Source: Saturnia japonica (lineage: Eukaryota; Arthropoda; Insecta; Lepidoptera; Saturniidae). Taken from it: a stretch of DNA of 64,000 bases. Position 1 is the first letter of the stretch, and every line of letters starts with the position of its first letter. A program made the translations under genes and the position numbers. Location: contig CM065325.1 of the NCBI GenBank assembly GCA_033032175.1, positions 12,304,930 through 12,368,929 of the forward strand, read 5' to 3'. Positions 47,288 through 61,229 of the stretch are shown here, one piece after another. The notes under the pieces were generated by a model, which made no database searches, was not told where the DNA came from, and saw nothing but the letters and a program-made list of their open reading frames with translations.

Positions 47288-48249
47288 ATTATACAATTAT
47301 GAATTATTCGATAAATCTATCCGCAGTACAAAAATAACAAAACTACTGTAGAAGTATATCGACCGATCGACGACCAGCGGTCGGTCGGCTCCAGTTATAT
47401 GTGTGCCATGAGAAATTGTATTATGCGACGTCCTTGCGTCCCATGCGGTACATTATTCATTGCCATCGTGTTCGTGCTTTTCGACTTTTATGGAATATCG
47501 GCTCATTACAACACGACTTTGTGCTTAATGTTGACATTAACTTTGTTAAGAACCCGTGTTATTTATTACTATTACAAGTTGTCGAGGCAAATGACCCGTT
47601 TGTATTTGAGAATAAAGGCATTGTCATCCTCAATATGACCAACGCCTTTGTAATTTAAATTTTATAAATGTTTCAAGTTTTCCGGTCAAATCGGACATTT
47701 GTTTCCATTTATAGAATATAAAATTTATCCTGTGGTCTTCATAATAAATTATACATATATCTATATTTATTATGTCAGTCTGTTAGTGATAGTAATAGTT
47801 GATATTACGTAAGAAGGCAGTGGCGAAGTGTGAATATTACTAAAGTCAAGCCGTTATAATTCACTAAAAAGCACTATACCAATCTGCTATATGTTTTTTT
47901 CGCTAACAGACATCGAAGTTTCGCTTCTTGCAACGTTTTACGTAAATTGTATAAAAAATTATCAGTCCCAAATTTGCAAGAAATCGAAATAAAGAACCTG
48001 TTGATACCATGATCAATGCTTGACACAACTTATAATTATTGTACAACAGTATTCAAACATGTAGCAGAACTTTAACTGTCATTTCTAACATGTTTGCTTT
48101 GGCATATGGAGTGGGACTTCAAATTGTCCCTACAGTCTCAATGGCTCCAAAAAGTTTCATGTATTCGCACGCAGCGGCCATGTAATGATAACTTCTTTTT
48201 ATTTAATGGCAAGGCTGTGTTTATCCACAATTCTGTCATGTGAAAATAA

Positions 48250-48495
48250 TATTTTTGTGTTTATTCTGATAATCTTCAAACATAGCTCTAACAGGATGGC
48301 CGCTCCCTTGTTAAAATTGCCCAAGAATATTTTGTGGCAACCTAAAAATGCATGTTCCTAGTAGTTCCTTTAATGTACTTCACTCTTGCTCAATAACCAA
48401 ACTACATCACGTAAAATGCTACCAAAGTAACATAATATAGGGCCAAATAACAAAAGTTTGTGAATTTAAAAAGAAAACCACATGACAGATCCCAA
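48250..48495 (+). repeat. Interspersed repeat, AGCTCTAACA family, copy 2
   Basis: AGCTCTAACAGGATGGCCGC, TTTTGTGGCAACC, ACATAATATAGGGCCAAATA, in the same order as 9593-9835. Confidence 0.65.
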
Positions 48496-48949
48496 CATAA
48501 ACTCTCGGTAACTTCTTCAGCTCGTGAGAGTGTTCGCGCACCCTCTTGTTAAGGCGTCCTAATACCAAACAAGTTCATCTTAGTAGGAAAATCAATGTGA
48601 ACCCCGGAATGGTGCCCGCGACAAACGTAATCAGAAACCCGCAACACAACTTTAATGGTAATTCCTGTGAATTCTGCGATCCACGTTGAGTGGTATAGAT
48701 CCCGGGAAATAGTACCTATGTGTACAACAAAAGTGTTGCAAAACTGTATATTCAGGTAGCGTCAATATGATTATCTCTACCGCTCCCGTATCAGTTCGCA
48801 CTTCCTCCCTCTGACTAATGACGATAATTCAGTGACTCCCGACTCACCAAAAAAGTGCTTCAGCGCTGCTGTCGAAAACATATTTTGTAGATGAATAAAG
48901 TTCAACGATGATTTTTAGAAGCACAGCGATTGTTCTGTAAAGTATAATC

Positions 48950-49110
48950 GACATCAACGGGTCGACGCTATCATGCTATTCGGGCAAACCTCACGGTAGC
49001 TGCATTTACACTGGCTGATCCCGAAACGCGACAAAATAAAAGAGTGTCACTGTTACGCGACTCAGTCGGTTACAAATCCCTACCACCCCGCTTGATTCTA
49101 AAGTCTAAGA
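48950..49110 (+). repeat. Interspersed repeat, GATCCCGAAACGCGACAAAA family, copy 1
   Basis: CGGTAGCTG, GGCTGATCCCGAAACGCGAC and CCGCTTGATT are shared in order with 60460-60672, and the first part with 52555-52735. Class unknown. Confidence 0.45.
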
Positions 49111-49869
49111 GTGCCACAATGGCGGGTGCCATATCTGGTTTATGTTGGTCGCGACACGAGATAACTGTATTGTTCTACGACCCAGCAATGATGATAAATA
49201 TGTATAATATGGTGCGGAATGACGGCTGTGAAGAATATGGAAAATAATTCAATATGTTCGCATACTGTAAGAAAGCCGCACATCGCGAGTTACTTTAGAG
49301 ATTTTTTTGTAAATATTTACCTTTATAATAGTATATGTGTATGTTATGGATAAAGACGGCCATCAATCAGCTGCTCGTTGATAACTTTACGTCTTTTTAG
49401 TCTCGAAATAGCTTCTTACCGGTTTTTATTGCACTTACACGGCAGTACAAGTAATCCAACTGCAAAAACCATGAATTTTATATTTACATATCGTGCATGA
49501 ATTGTTTTTTTACTTACTACAATATTATTTCAGTTTACTATATATATAAATATTTTTACTCATTAGGGAGCATCTAGACACACGCGGCAGTGTGTCAGCC
49601 AAGTTCCGAACGGGCGACGCCGGCCAGTGTGTATATTTACATGAACCATTTCAAAATCTTTTGACACCTCCATAAGTCAAAAACTATTCGACCTACAGAC
49701 TTGAAATTTTGTTTGTTTAATAAACCTCCCTTGAACACCTATAATCCCAAATTTCACGTTCAAACCTATTACAGTTCTCGAGTTATTAGGTTCTGAAAAG
49801 TTGCATTTATACCATTTACTCACTGACTCACTCACTCATGACAAACCTAGGCCGCTTCTAGGTGACTCA

Positions 49870-51024
49870 TGCCCGTTTTCACCAAAGTACTCTTAACATA
49901 CCCCTAAGTAAGGGATCCTTAAGCTAAAGTGTTTCCTAAATCGGCTACCTAACTTATTTCCTTTTCACCAAACTAAGGGCTACTTACTAAGGAAACAGTT
50001 AAGTGTCAGTTGTTATATCAAGCCAGTGTTATTGTCAGTTTTTTTGTGAAACCAACGTCGTGATACACCGATAATTTAGCAATAATTTTTTTTATGAATT
50101 GATTATCATTTTTAAGTGATTAAAATATGTTATTATTATTTATATAAACAAAAATTAAATGCATGTTCCTTGGTAAAAGCGGGAGCACTTGCGAACAGCC
50201 GGAGCGATATGGTTTTTTTAAATGTTAATAATACTCCAAACAACATTTTTAAGAAAATAAATAAATGAAGATTAATATTAATATTAATTAATTATTAAAA
50301 TAAATAAACTGAATTTTTTTTTCTGTTTTTTTTTTAAACTCAAGACCATCATAACTCATTATGAATATGCGTAATACGTTATTATTTCTGAAAAAAGCGA
50401 TAGGTTGCGTGTGAGCGAGTTATTGAGTGCTGGAAATGGCATCAGAATACGTTTGAATAATAGTCCAGTAAAAATATGTTCTAAAATACTTGCTGCAAGT
50501 GGCTAGTACACTGATACCACCCATATGTACCACTATGGCAAAATATCTCTATGTACATAGAGCTGATTTATAGGTAACACGGATTTGCCCTGTCAAAAAT
50601 AAAAAATAAAACCTTATATGATAAACTAATTTAAAACTAGGTAAATATTTTTACACACTGCCTTTTGATAACCTATATTTAGCAAAAAATCTTTGTTGTC
50701 GTATTAAAAAAAATAACCAGGCCTTTGTCAGTAAATGCGTGTCTTCTATTAATTTCCCAGTTTCTTATCTTCTTGTAAAGAAGCTTCCAAGAACTAAAAT
50801 TGAACTTACATTTTAAGACGCTTAAAACAAAAATAACCAGAATTGTTTGTAAAATAAACGTCACTTAGCGCTAAGGAGTCGAAATTCTGTTCCTTAAAAT
50901 TTAGGTAACCCTTAAAGGTCTTAGGTGTCCCTTAGACTTTGGTGAAAACGAAATCTCCCCAAGTGGTCACTTAAATGTACTTTAAGTGTTCCTTAAAATT
51001 AGGGGACGTTGGTGAAACCGGGCA
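49870..51024. mobile_element. DNA transposon with TGCCCG..TTTCACCAA inverted ends
   Basis: Left TGCCCGTTTTCACCAAAGT; right reverse complement TGCCCGGTTTCACCAACGT. Further CACCAA/TTGGTG motifs recur in the subterminal regions (49963, 50938). 1155 bp without a transposase. The flanks on both sides look like parts of one older repeat, so it is probably a nested insertion. No clear target-site duplication. Confidence 0.7.
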
Positions 51025-51286
51025 GAAACTTAAATTTTGGAATCAAGGTAGATCATTAAGCAAACAAAGGATTCAAAACTAAATATCAAAAATCTTAAAA
51101 AATTACAATTTAAACAAATAATAATCATTTATTAACAGAGTTTCCATCCTTTCACCAAAAGATGGCGTTGTGTCAATATCCATAATGAACATCAAATACA
51201 ACGGCGCGGCGTCGCGCTCACTAGTAGATTATGTTGTGCAGCTTTTCAAAAAGTATGATATCCCACGAAGAACATAAATGTAAAAA

Positions 51287-51381
51287 AGGACCAATTTCGG
51301 TAGATACGACGCTCGGGGTAGTCGTTGTTACCGATAAAAGAGCTGAGATCTAAAGGGTGCCAAGTTCCATAGCTGTTCTTT
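51287..51381 (-). repeat. Inverted partner of 30920-31015
   Basis: CGGTAGATACGACGCTCGGG, GATAAAAGAGCTGAGATCT and AGTTCCATAGCTGTTCTT are the reverse complement of the 30.9-kb copy. Confidence 0.65.
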
Positions 51382-52554
51382 TAATTATAGCTGCAAGAAT
51401 ATTCGTTCTTCATATCATTTACAAAATAATTTGTTATTTTCTTTGATATAGGATTTCTAACTTGGCAAGTTGTAACTGTCTATAAGCATTTAAGTTAGTT
51501 TCTTCTCCTTCACGAGTCAAATTTTTCGATCGTGATTTAATGACAATTTTATTAAGACTTGCCACGTTAATAATCCCATATCAAAGAAAGTAACAAATTG
51601 TTTTGTAAATAACGTGCATTCCTACAGTTACAGACATTGCCGTGTCTACTACTGGACTTTGTATTGTTTTGCGCAAATTATTATTGATTTTGAAATTAAG
51701 TATCAAATATCTACTTATCGTTTTAAAAGATTATCTCACGTTTTATACATAATAGAGACAAGTGCAATCACTTATGGTAACGTGTTCACCGGGAAACTAT
51801 CGATTTCTAAAAATTACTTAAATTTAAAATAATTATCTATGATAAAGTTAATATCGTTGACATACAAAACTTTCAAATAAAATCCATTTTCTTTCAAACT
51901 ACAATAGTTTGAAAAATCTAATATCAATAACTGAAATTATCCGGAACTATCGGATAATTGAAATAACAATTTTCATATCAGAAACCGAAATCGACTAAAA
52001 CACTCTTAAGATATCCATATCGAAATCCGCAATCTCATATCCGTAACATCCCTGCATTTAACACATCATAGGTACACTACTACATAGCGCAGCAATGTGT
52101 GCGCGATGCGTGACTTAGACCACAGACAGTATCACTGGCGCATTGTCAAAATATCGACTGGTTTACGTCGGCCCAGCCAACAGAGTATAATAATGAGTCT
52201 TTTCTTCCATCCCATTTTGTGTTAATGCAGCTACGTCAATTATTCAAATACACTTAGAATATATCTATTTATTTAATAATTTATTTAACAATTCGAATTT
52301 TATCATTAGTTCTGGCCACCAACCAATTAATGTTCATACGCTCCATTAAACCGTGAATTCGTTTAGTTTTCGTAAATAATTATATTTTATATAGAAAATT
52401 ATGGCTTCTGCCTTTGTAGGCATTTCTCAATCTCAAATTTTAAAAAAAACTTAGTAAATGTATTGTGGTACTTTGTTTTCTTTTTTTAAATTTATATTAT
52501 TAGTACGGCAAAATGGCGGACGCACTGTGCCTGATGATAAGCACCGTTATATCT

Positions 52555-52735
52555 GAAAATAATGCTAACCACCAAGAGATCTGCAATCCATCACCGATCG
52601 TTGCTGTCATGCCGGCCTACTAGCAGTGGCTGATATCGAAACGGGACAAAACAAAAGTGAATCATTGCGAAATGTACAATCACCATGTGCATGCAACGGA
52701 ACTAGAAGATTCGATCCCGGCCCTTTTTTGTAATC
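52555..52735 (+). repeat. Interspersed repeat, GATCCCGAAACGCGACAAAA family, copy 2
   Basis: ACCAAGAGATCTGCAATCC (also at 60455), then GGCTGATATCGAAACGGGAC and a B-box-like GATTCGATCCCGG. Possibly a SINE. Confidence 0.45.
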
Positions 52736-52867
52736 CCGACATTTCGGGATGTTTGAAAGATAAATAAAATTCTAATGATTTTTTTAATCACAATATAATG
52801 ATACGTTCATAAAATAATCAGTTAAAAAGTTAAAAGTTAAAATTCACTTAAATTTCGTACAAGACTA

Positions 52868-52985
52868 TTTTTATCAAAAAAGAAAACCAACTTCCATCAT
52901 TTTGAAGAGTTCCCTGGTGTATCTTCGAAGTCGAAGGTCCAATGGCAATGAAATTAAAATGGGACCACCCTTTTCCAACGAAAAA
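52868..52985 (-). repeat. Interspersed repeat, GAAGATACAC family, copy 6
   Basis: On +: GAAGAGTTCCCTGGTGTATC, TTCGAAGTCGAAGGTCCAAT, GGCAATGAAATTAAAATGGG. Confidence 0.65.
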
Positions 52986-53387
52986 TTGTACACATATCCT
53001 ACTGGTATCTAACAAAAGTATCGACGCGCTTACACGTATCGTAATGTAAGAAGAGCTTAACGGGTGTATCATCGTCAACACTATACGACTCTCGAAACCA
53101 GCGACAAAAGCGCTGCTGTCGCGCCACATAAAGTGGCAAGTGTGAATGCGCCCTTACACCTTGTTGTTGGTGGTTGTCATCTATTCCGATATAATAATTA
53201 TTGTCTAGTCACAGTTAATTTCCTCTTTAAAATGTACTCTTGAATCTCTTGTATTAGTTATTTATGTTACATTTTGCGCTAAAAATAAATCTACCTTTGC
53301 TATATTGCGATAAAATTTTTGGTAACATAAGTTCGAAAAAATTGTACTACTAAATGTTAAGACAGTGGTTCAGATTAAATGATAATA

Positions 53388-53545
53388 TCCGGGCGAAAAA
53401 GCTTCGCTCGGTGTCTCAAAAAAAAAGAAGAAAAACACCTATCTAGGTAAACTTGGCATGTAAAACATTATCTAAATTACAAAATTTCATCCAAATCGTT
53501 GTAGCCGTTTCCGAGAAACCAATTACATAATAATATATACTAGCG
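53388..53545 (+). repeat. Interspersed repeat, GGTGTC family, copy 2
   Basis: AAGCTTCGCTCGGTGTCTC, ACATTATCTAAATTAC, GTTTCCGAGAAACCAATTAC. Inverted relative to 27600-27745. It directly abuts the next element. Confidence 0.55.
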
Positions 53546-53880
53546 GTCGCCCAATGATCGAAATTCGACCAGCGACTTTTTAATCATAGACTATTTTGAC
53601 ATTTAAACAATGAATATTATATCACTTGCTGTCACTTTTCATTGAGTGACAATGTCAATATTTTGGGGGGGTCTAAGTTCAATGGCACATGTCGGGTTAG
53701 GATTCGCAGTATTTATTTATTTTCTTTAATATATTAGTAACAGATATTATAGATAAATTTTAGGTTTCTGCACTTCTTCTCCATATATACTTTAACCATG
53801 CCAAATCCCACAGTCTTCCGTTCATGCAATACGTTTAAAAAGGTAGCGAAAACTTTTTCTTCACGTATTAATATATAGAT
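53537..53880 (-). mobile_element. Helitron-like element, CGCTAG family, copy 3
   Basis: Same unit as 482-857, with TACTAGCGGTCGCCCAATGA on the left and CACGTATTAATATATAGAT on the right. The same orientation as the other two copies. Confidence 0.7.
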
Positions 53881-54332
53881 ATTATCATATATTGCTCACT
53901 TAATAGTAGTAGATATATTACTAAACTTGTTATTTCTAACAAAAATTATAATGTTTTACTAATATCCAATGGCGTGATATATTTCGTTATTTGTTACTTT
54001 CTAAAGAAAGGATAGTTTTGTTTGTCGTCATAGCGCGCCATAACACTTTGTCGCTGAATTGCCTTGTTTTTTCCGGAGTCCATATTAGGGCCGTAGACGA
54101 CGAAACTATTTAGCTGTCTGGGACGGTTAGATTTATGGCAACCGAAAAATTAGGTTCAACCGCTAGTGATGTTGTTATTGGTGTCGTGTACTCGATTACG
54201 CTGTTTTACTTTAAAATTATTATAATTTGTATACATTTTTTATTGCTAATAATGTATTTTAATTTCTCTATTCGGATTCTATTTAAAATACCGTAATAAT
54301 AACGAATTCGACGTGTCAAATAAATCAGATAA

Positions 54333-55042
54333 TGTATACTAATAATATAATAAAGCGGAAGAGTTTGTTTGTTTAAAAGCGCTAATATCTGGAACTATCA
54401 GTCAGATCTGAAAAAAATATTTTTACAATTTATAGCCTGGCTTTTGAGGAAGGTTATAGGCTATATATCTTCACGCTAATACTTTAAGGAGTGGGGTAGT
54501 AACCATGAATATTAAGTAATCTAAGAATTAAGGTTAATTAATTAAGATTTTTTTAAGAATTATCTGGTTAATGCTGTATTTAGTACTTAATGTTGACTAA
54601 TTATATTTTTATTTATTGTATTGATAGTTATGTATGATGTTGTTATGTGTATGTATTGTATATGTGTAGTATATATGTATTATATATGTCATATATATAT
54701 TATGTTTTGGTGTTGATATTTTATTTATATATTGTGATATTAAATTGGTTAAACATAATTTCAAAAAACCCCCTTACCTTTTACACCTACCAACATTTAT
54801 CTCTGCTTCACCTAATGGTTGACTGGCAGAGAATGCCTTAGGCATTAAGTCCGCCATTGCGTATTTAACGCATAGTGTGTAAATAAATAAATAAATAATC
54901 TGGAAATCTGTAGGCAAGTAAGGGAACGAGGTGAGATCAACGATACACTGCACCGGTGCCGGTGCGTTGGTTGCGGCGTGGTGCGCGGTATACAGGTGGT
55001 TGAATAAATTTAACACGGGTGAAACATGAGGCACATCTCGTT
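54333..55042 (+). mobile_element. Helitron-like element, GGGTGAAACC-tail family, interrupted
   Basis: The 5' part (54333-54516) and 3' part (54902-55042, ending AATTTAACACGGGTGAAAC) align with the two halves of 1408-1705, with about 385 bp of extra sequence between them. The final CTAGT is CTCGT here. Confidence 0.75.
54517..54901 (+). mobile_element. Retroposon insertion inside a Helitron
   Basis: Ends in TTGACTGGCAGAGAATGCCT, GGCATTAAGTCCGCC and an (AAAT)n tail, a form I know as a lepidopteran LINE 3' end. TAATCT occurs on both sides (54517-54522 and 54896-54901), a candidate target duplication. The 5' half (54600-54720) is a TATG/TATA-rich tract. Confidence 0.6.
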
Positions 55043-55397
55043 AAATAATATTTCTGTTAGTAGATATTAACATTCATACTGATGATAGAATCTAATGATC
55101 CATTAACCAAATTTCAAAAAAGCAATAATTAACATTGAAAATCAGTTTTTATGCCTGCTCCTAATTTATTAACAACCGAAATCGGACACCATAAACGAAG
55201 AAGGTAAAAGTTTTAATGGAGCAAACAATCTGATTATTGTTTTATTGACAATTTTTTTATTTACTATCATATTTATAAAAATATAAATATCCAACCCTTT
55301 GGCTCACATGTACATAACAAAAATGTACGTGAAATTAGCGTATATGCCATACCTGGGAGCAAAGGTATTATTAACAGATAAGTATCGTTGTTAACAG

Positions 55398-55597
55398 ATG
55401 CACCGGCTGCAGAACGAGAACAACTGTTTGTACAGAAACTCCGACAGTGTTGTCTTCTGTTCGATTTCGCTGACGAACCACTGTCGGACCTCAAATGGAA
55501 GGAGGTGAAGCGGGCCGCGCTGCTTGAGATGGTCGAGTACGTCACCTCGCAGCGCGGCGTCATCACCGAGGCCATATATCCTGAGGCGGTTAATATG
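55398..55597 (+). CDS. PP2A-B': PP2A B56 regulatory subunit, exon 3 (start of the conserved core)
   Basis: Residues 98-164 of isoform A, common to both isoforms. Acceptor TTAACAG, donor ATG|GTTAGT, phases 1 in and 0 out. It carries the hallmark opening of the B56 HEAT-like domain: [36 protein letters not shown], and [10 protein letters not shown]. The protein places the PP2A A/C core on substrates and inhibits or directs its Ser/Thr phosphatase activity. EAIYPEAV matches the delta-type sequence more closely than alpha/epsilon. Fly PP2A-B' (CG7913) and human PPP2R5C/PPP2R5D would be the expected orthologues; the symbol is from family memory. Confidence 0.97.
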
Positions 55598-56563
55598 GTT
55601 AGTAATTTGCCAACAGAACTTACCCAGTTCTTATACTATGCAGAAGGCAAGCTTAAAGCTATTCGTAATAGTAGATTTTATGAATAAATACTTGGGCTCT
55701 GAGAATTTAAAGGGACGCATCGTAAAGAAAATGTATACTTCATTCAAATAAAATAAAAACTTTTGTTCTGTAAATAAGAAGAAATGTAGGAAATAAGAGG
55801 AAATAAAAGACGGCCCCACATGCAGTTTTCTGTGAAATATTAAAAATATTTTCGTGTGAACGAATTCGCAGGTACTAACTAGGAAACCAGCCGATGTGAT
55901 AATTGATAAAAAGCATCCTATTCTACTACATAGTCGACTTCTATGACAAACATTAGAATTGGACACCTTTGATCTTAAAATCCTGATTGATGGAAAAACA
56001 TTCAAGCCCTTTCACGTCCGCGAGTTGACTGTATGTTTAAAAAGTATTGGTCCATACATGAAAATCCGAAAACCACGGAAATCTGGAAAATGTAATTGTT
56101 TATTTATTTAATTTGCCATTTGGAAAATGCTAATTAGAAAATGTGACGTCACCGTTCAGGAAATATAAACATTTAGACTCTTGTATGATTTCGGTCAGTT
56201 GTCACATTTGTCATTGCACTTCTTAGGTACCTTTCTTGTTACCCAATTGTCACCTTTGATGGCTTTGACATATAAAATTAATAATGACGTCACGGAACCA
56301 TAATGCCGCGTTTTTTGTCGTATTTTTATCTAAATATATTTAAATCACTTTTTAGGGCGAAATAATGTAAATTATTTTGTTTATCAACAACACTTTTTCA
56401 AAAGATGTCTAATAGACTAATAGATAAATAAAAATTACGATATCTCATAATTATATAACTTGAAATAATTTGCTACAATAGTTTCATAGATTTATATAGT
56501 TTTTATTTTTATTTTAACGCTTAATTCGTGCTCCAATGATTCTAATAGAAATCTGTTGGGCAG
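55598..56563 (+). other. PP2A-B': Intron 3 (966 bp)
   Basis: GTTAGT...TTGGGCAG. No repeat of the window was recognised; AT-rich, without an exon. Confidence 0.85.
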
Positions 56564-56767
56564 TTCGCGATAAACCTATTCCGGACGCTGCCGCCATCGT
56601 CAAACCCAAACGGTGCTGAATTCGACCCAGAAGAGGACGAGCCAACACTGGAGGCTGCCTGGCCGCACCTGCAACTCGTCTACGAGCTGTTCCTCCGGCT
56701 GCTCGAGTCCCCGGATTTCCAGCCTAACATTGCCAAGAAGTATATAGATCAGAAATTTGTTTTACAG
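56564..56767 (+). CDS. PP2A-B': PP2A B56 regulatory subunit, exon 4
   Basis: Residues 165-232 of isoform A, 68 complete codons. Acceptor TTGGGCAG, donor CAG|GTATGT, phase 0 at both ends. It contains [15 protein letters not shown] and then the acidic loop [18 protein letters not shown], invariant in B56 proteins. Recurrent human PPP2R5D disease substitutions fall in this acidic loop, and all its residues are intact here. The exon closes with [20 protein letters not shown]. Length and phase fit a symmetrical exon. Confidence 0.98.
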
Positions 56768-58737
<1,970 letters not shown>

Positions 58738-58959
58738 TAAGTCGGGTATCACTAGAGACTGAACGTGGTTTGAGTAGGTAGGTACTACTGACGCTTTATG
58801 ATACATCGCATCTATAGTAAAGTGTAGGAAACTTCCGTATATACATACTAATATTTATATCCTCATGTATTTATATTTTATTGAGAATAATATACATATT
58901 ATATGTTTTCTTCACCGTTATTAGTTTCATAATATCATGTATATATGCTCAGTGATGAT

Positions 58960-59390
58960 GTGCCCGGATCCTTAAAAATGTAGATTCGCGGATAAGGACA
59001 TGGGTTATTGCTATCTTGATCCGCGGATACGGATACAGACCTTGAACCGATAATTAGCAAACCCTTTGCGTAAGTGAAATTATAAGACATGTTTAAAGTC
59101 TAATTATGCGGGCGATTTTTTTATATTCAGTGTGATAAAAGACAGCGTAGGTACTACGTCAGTTTTGTCGCTGAATTTAAATTTAAATACTAATATGTTT
59201 TAGTATTATTTTTTAAATTATACAACTAAAAACACTTTAATAAACTCCAAGTTTTCCATTGTTACCTTTCAAATTTCATATGAAGAACGGATATAAAAGA
59301 CCCGTTTAAGATTCGCAAAAAAAACTGATACCGATACTAACACGGGTCTTTCCTCCTCTCCAATATATCCGGCATTCGGATATCCAGCAC
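58960..59390 (+). mobile_element. Repeat with TATCCGCGGATA-type palindromes, copy 2
   Basis: GATCCGCGGATACGGATAC near 59018, GTGAAATTATAAGACATG, and a right end ATATCCGGCATTCGGATATC. The reverse complement of blocks at 5933-6630, but shorter. Confidence 0.5.
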
Positions 59391-59478
59391 TTCCCTAAAT
59401 ATAATATAAAGTTTTCCTATCTACACTAATATTACTTTTACTGTCAAATGGCAATTATTGGCTAGATCATTACGTGAA

Positions 59479-59693
59479 TCTATACTATACCAATAATATA
59501 AAGAGGAAAGATTAGATTTTTTTTTTTTTTTTTTTGTTAGGGATACACTCAAATACTACTGGACCGTTTTTAAAATTCTTTTACCAATATAAAGCCTCAG
59601 TATCAGCGAGTAACACAGGCTGTATTATAATTTGAAAAATTAATTTATTCCTCATAAAAATGTCGATAGTTTTAAATACTCGGTTTTTTTTTT
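59479..59693 (+). mobile_element. Helitron-like 5' half
   Basis: TCTATACTATACCAATAATA, a long T-run, CTACTGGACCGTTTTTAAAA, AGTATCAGCGAGTAACACAG and ATGTCGATAGTTTTA. Co-linear with the reverse complement of 24576-24847. The 3' hairpin end is missing. Confidence 0.65.
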
Positions 59694-59779
59694 CCTTTAA
59701 ATTCTCGGGGCACTGTGTTACCGCAGACTTTTCTGATAATATGGATATCGAATGAGAACGTGGAGCGATGGTTGCCCGA

Positions 59780-60090
59780 AGTTCTTGGCCAGTGAAAATT
59801 GATCTCTATAAAGCTTACAGCCAGACGCTGCATACATGCAACCTATGTGTCAACTATTCGCGGAATGCTATAAATACAACGCCTTCAGAGTGCTATTGGG
59901 GCTGGCGCGGCACTCTAGTGCATCACAGATTTTGTCGATAATGTTACAGATGCCTTCCAATCTATTGTGCCTAAACAAATTGCATCTGTGTTGCTCGTTT
60001 GAGGGCCAGTACCAACAGCATCCTGCAAGTGATCGCAAATAGAGTTGACTGTCCGATATTGTAGCACTGGTTTCGCGTCCATGTTGCGGG
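59780..60090 (+). mobile_element. LINE reverse-transcriptase ORF remnant, frameshifted
   Basis: Across frames: KAYSQTLHTCNLCVNYS, then YNAFRVLLGLARHSSASQI, then DNVTDAFQSIVPKQIASVLL. This resembles the C-terminal part of lepidopteran LINE ORF2 (YN.AFRVLLGLPR..SAS.MF). At least two frame changes and stops; non-functional. Confidence 0.65.
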
Positions 60091-60177
60091 AGTTATTTAA
60101 CGAAACAACATTTTTATTTTTAAGTATTACCAAATTTAGTATATAAATAATTATGTAACACTGACATGAATGTACTC

Positions 60178-60225
60178 GTGTTAAATTTATTCGAGCAACT
60201 CTCCACCGCGCCGCTGCGATTTTGA
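60178..60225 (-). mobile_element. Helitron-like tail fragment
   Basis: GTGTTAAATTTATTCGAGCA, CTCCACCGCGCC: the reverse complement of the tail segment of the GGGTGAAACC family (compare 1650-1680). Confidence 0.45.
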
Positions 60226-60459
60226 TGATGTTTGGCACACAGATATGTTTATAACCTCGATAAAAACACATTTTTTATCCCAGTCAATGTAATTTTTTCA
60301 TTTCTCTCTGGTCCTAATTCTAATGTCCACGCAAAGTCGCGAGCAGAAGTTGGTAAATTATAATAACGATAACAAAATTTATATACTCACTCTATTTTAA
60401 TAGTAGCACGACATTGTGTCTGGATAGTAAACATAGAACAATACCAAAGGCAATGAAGA

Positions 60460-60672
60460 CTACCAAGAGATCGGCAACCTATTGCCGATTACCGTTGTTA
60501 TGTTTGCCTGCAAGCCTTTCGGTAGCTGGATATATAATGGTAGATCCCAAAATGTGACAAACAAAAAGAGCATGGCGGTCGCAATCCAGCACACGATATC
60601 GCTGCCAGTCCGCTTGATTATAAGGGTTGAAACCCGACACGTCTAGCGTGCGTATGCCACCCAGCAATTCTT
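60460..60672 (+). repeat. Interspersed repeat, GATCCCGAAACGCGACAAAA family, copy 3
   Basis: CCAAGAGATCGGCAACC, CGGTAGCTGGATATA, GATCCCAAAATGTGACAAAC and CCGCTTGATTATAAGG, co-linear with 48950-49110. Confidence 0.45.
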
Positions 60673-61229
60673 TCTGTTTCTTACAATAATACGATTTATG
60701 CTTTTCGCGTAAAGCATAGAAATAATATCGTTCCTGTATAGAAAACTACTATTCAAATGTTTATAATCTTGATTAAAAATAAAATAGGTAATAACTCTTG
60801 AGAGTTGTGAAACCGAGGAAGAAAATAAGCATTAATATTATCGTGGCGCAATAAGTAATAACAAAGGTACTAGTTTGAGATAATTGGTTATTGTTATCCG
60901 CGGTGTCACGTTTCCTCCATGATATTAAACTGAATATACATATATATATACATAGCTACTTGCAGGATAATTAAAGTTCGATATGCATTGTACTGTCGCG
61001 CATGATGTATAATAAACGTGTTTGTATTATTACTGTTTTTAACATAATATATTTTGAACATTGTTATAAGTAATGTAATAACGTAATTGGCCCTGTTTAC
61101 TTTCTTTAAAAAAAGTTTTGGAATCATAGATAAAAAAAAGGTTAAATTTAAACAATACAAAAATTATAGAAGTATCGTCCAGGCATATATAATAATGAAT
61201 TTGTTTGTATTTTGAAGTATCATTATTAA

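Larger units (their letters stand above)
29225..55397 (+). other. PP2A-B': Intron 2 of isoform A (26.2 kb), containing the internal promoter and exon 1B
   Basis: From GTAAGA to TTAACAG. It holds the alternative first exon at 46241-46622, whose own first intron is 46623-55397 (donor GTTCGT, a weaker match to consensus). The rest is repeats listed separately or featureless AT-rich DNA. Stretches with nothing recognised include 35.3-35.7, 36.1-37.1, 37.9-40.0, 43.4-44.0 and 47.7-48.2 kb. Confidence 0.75.

Noticed and set aside
55388..55687. Reading exon 3 as a stand-alone 99-residue gene through the following intron
   Set aside because: After ATG 55595-55597 the frame leaves the B56 family pattern and meets a donor GTTAGT; exon 4 resumes the family sequence exactly.
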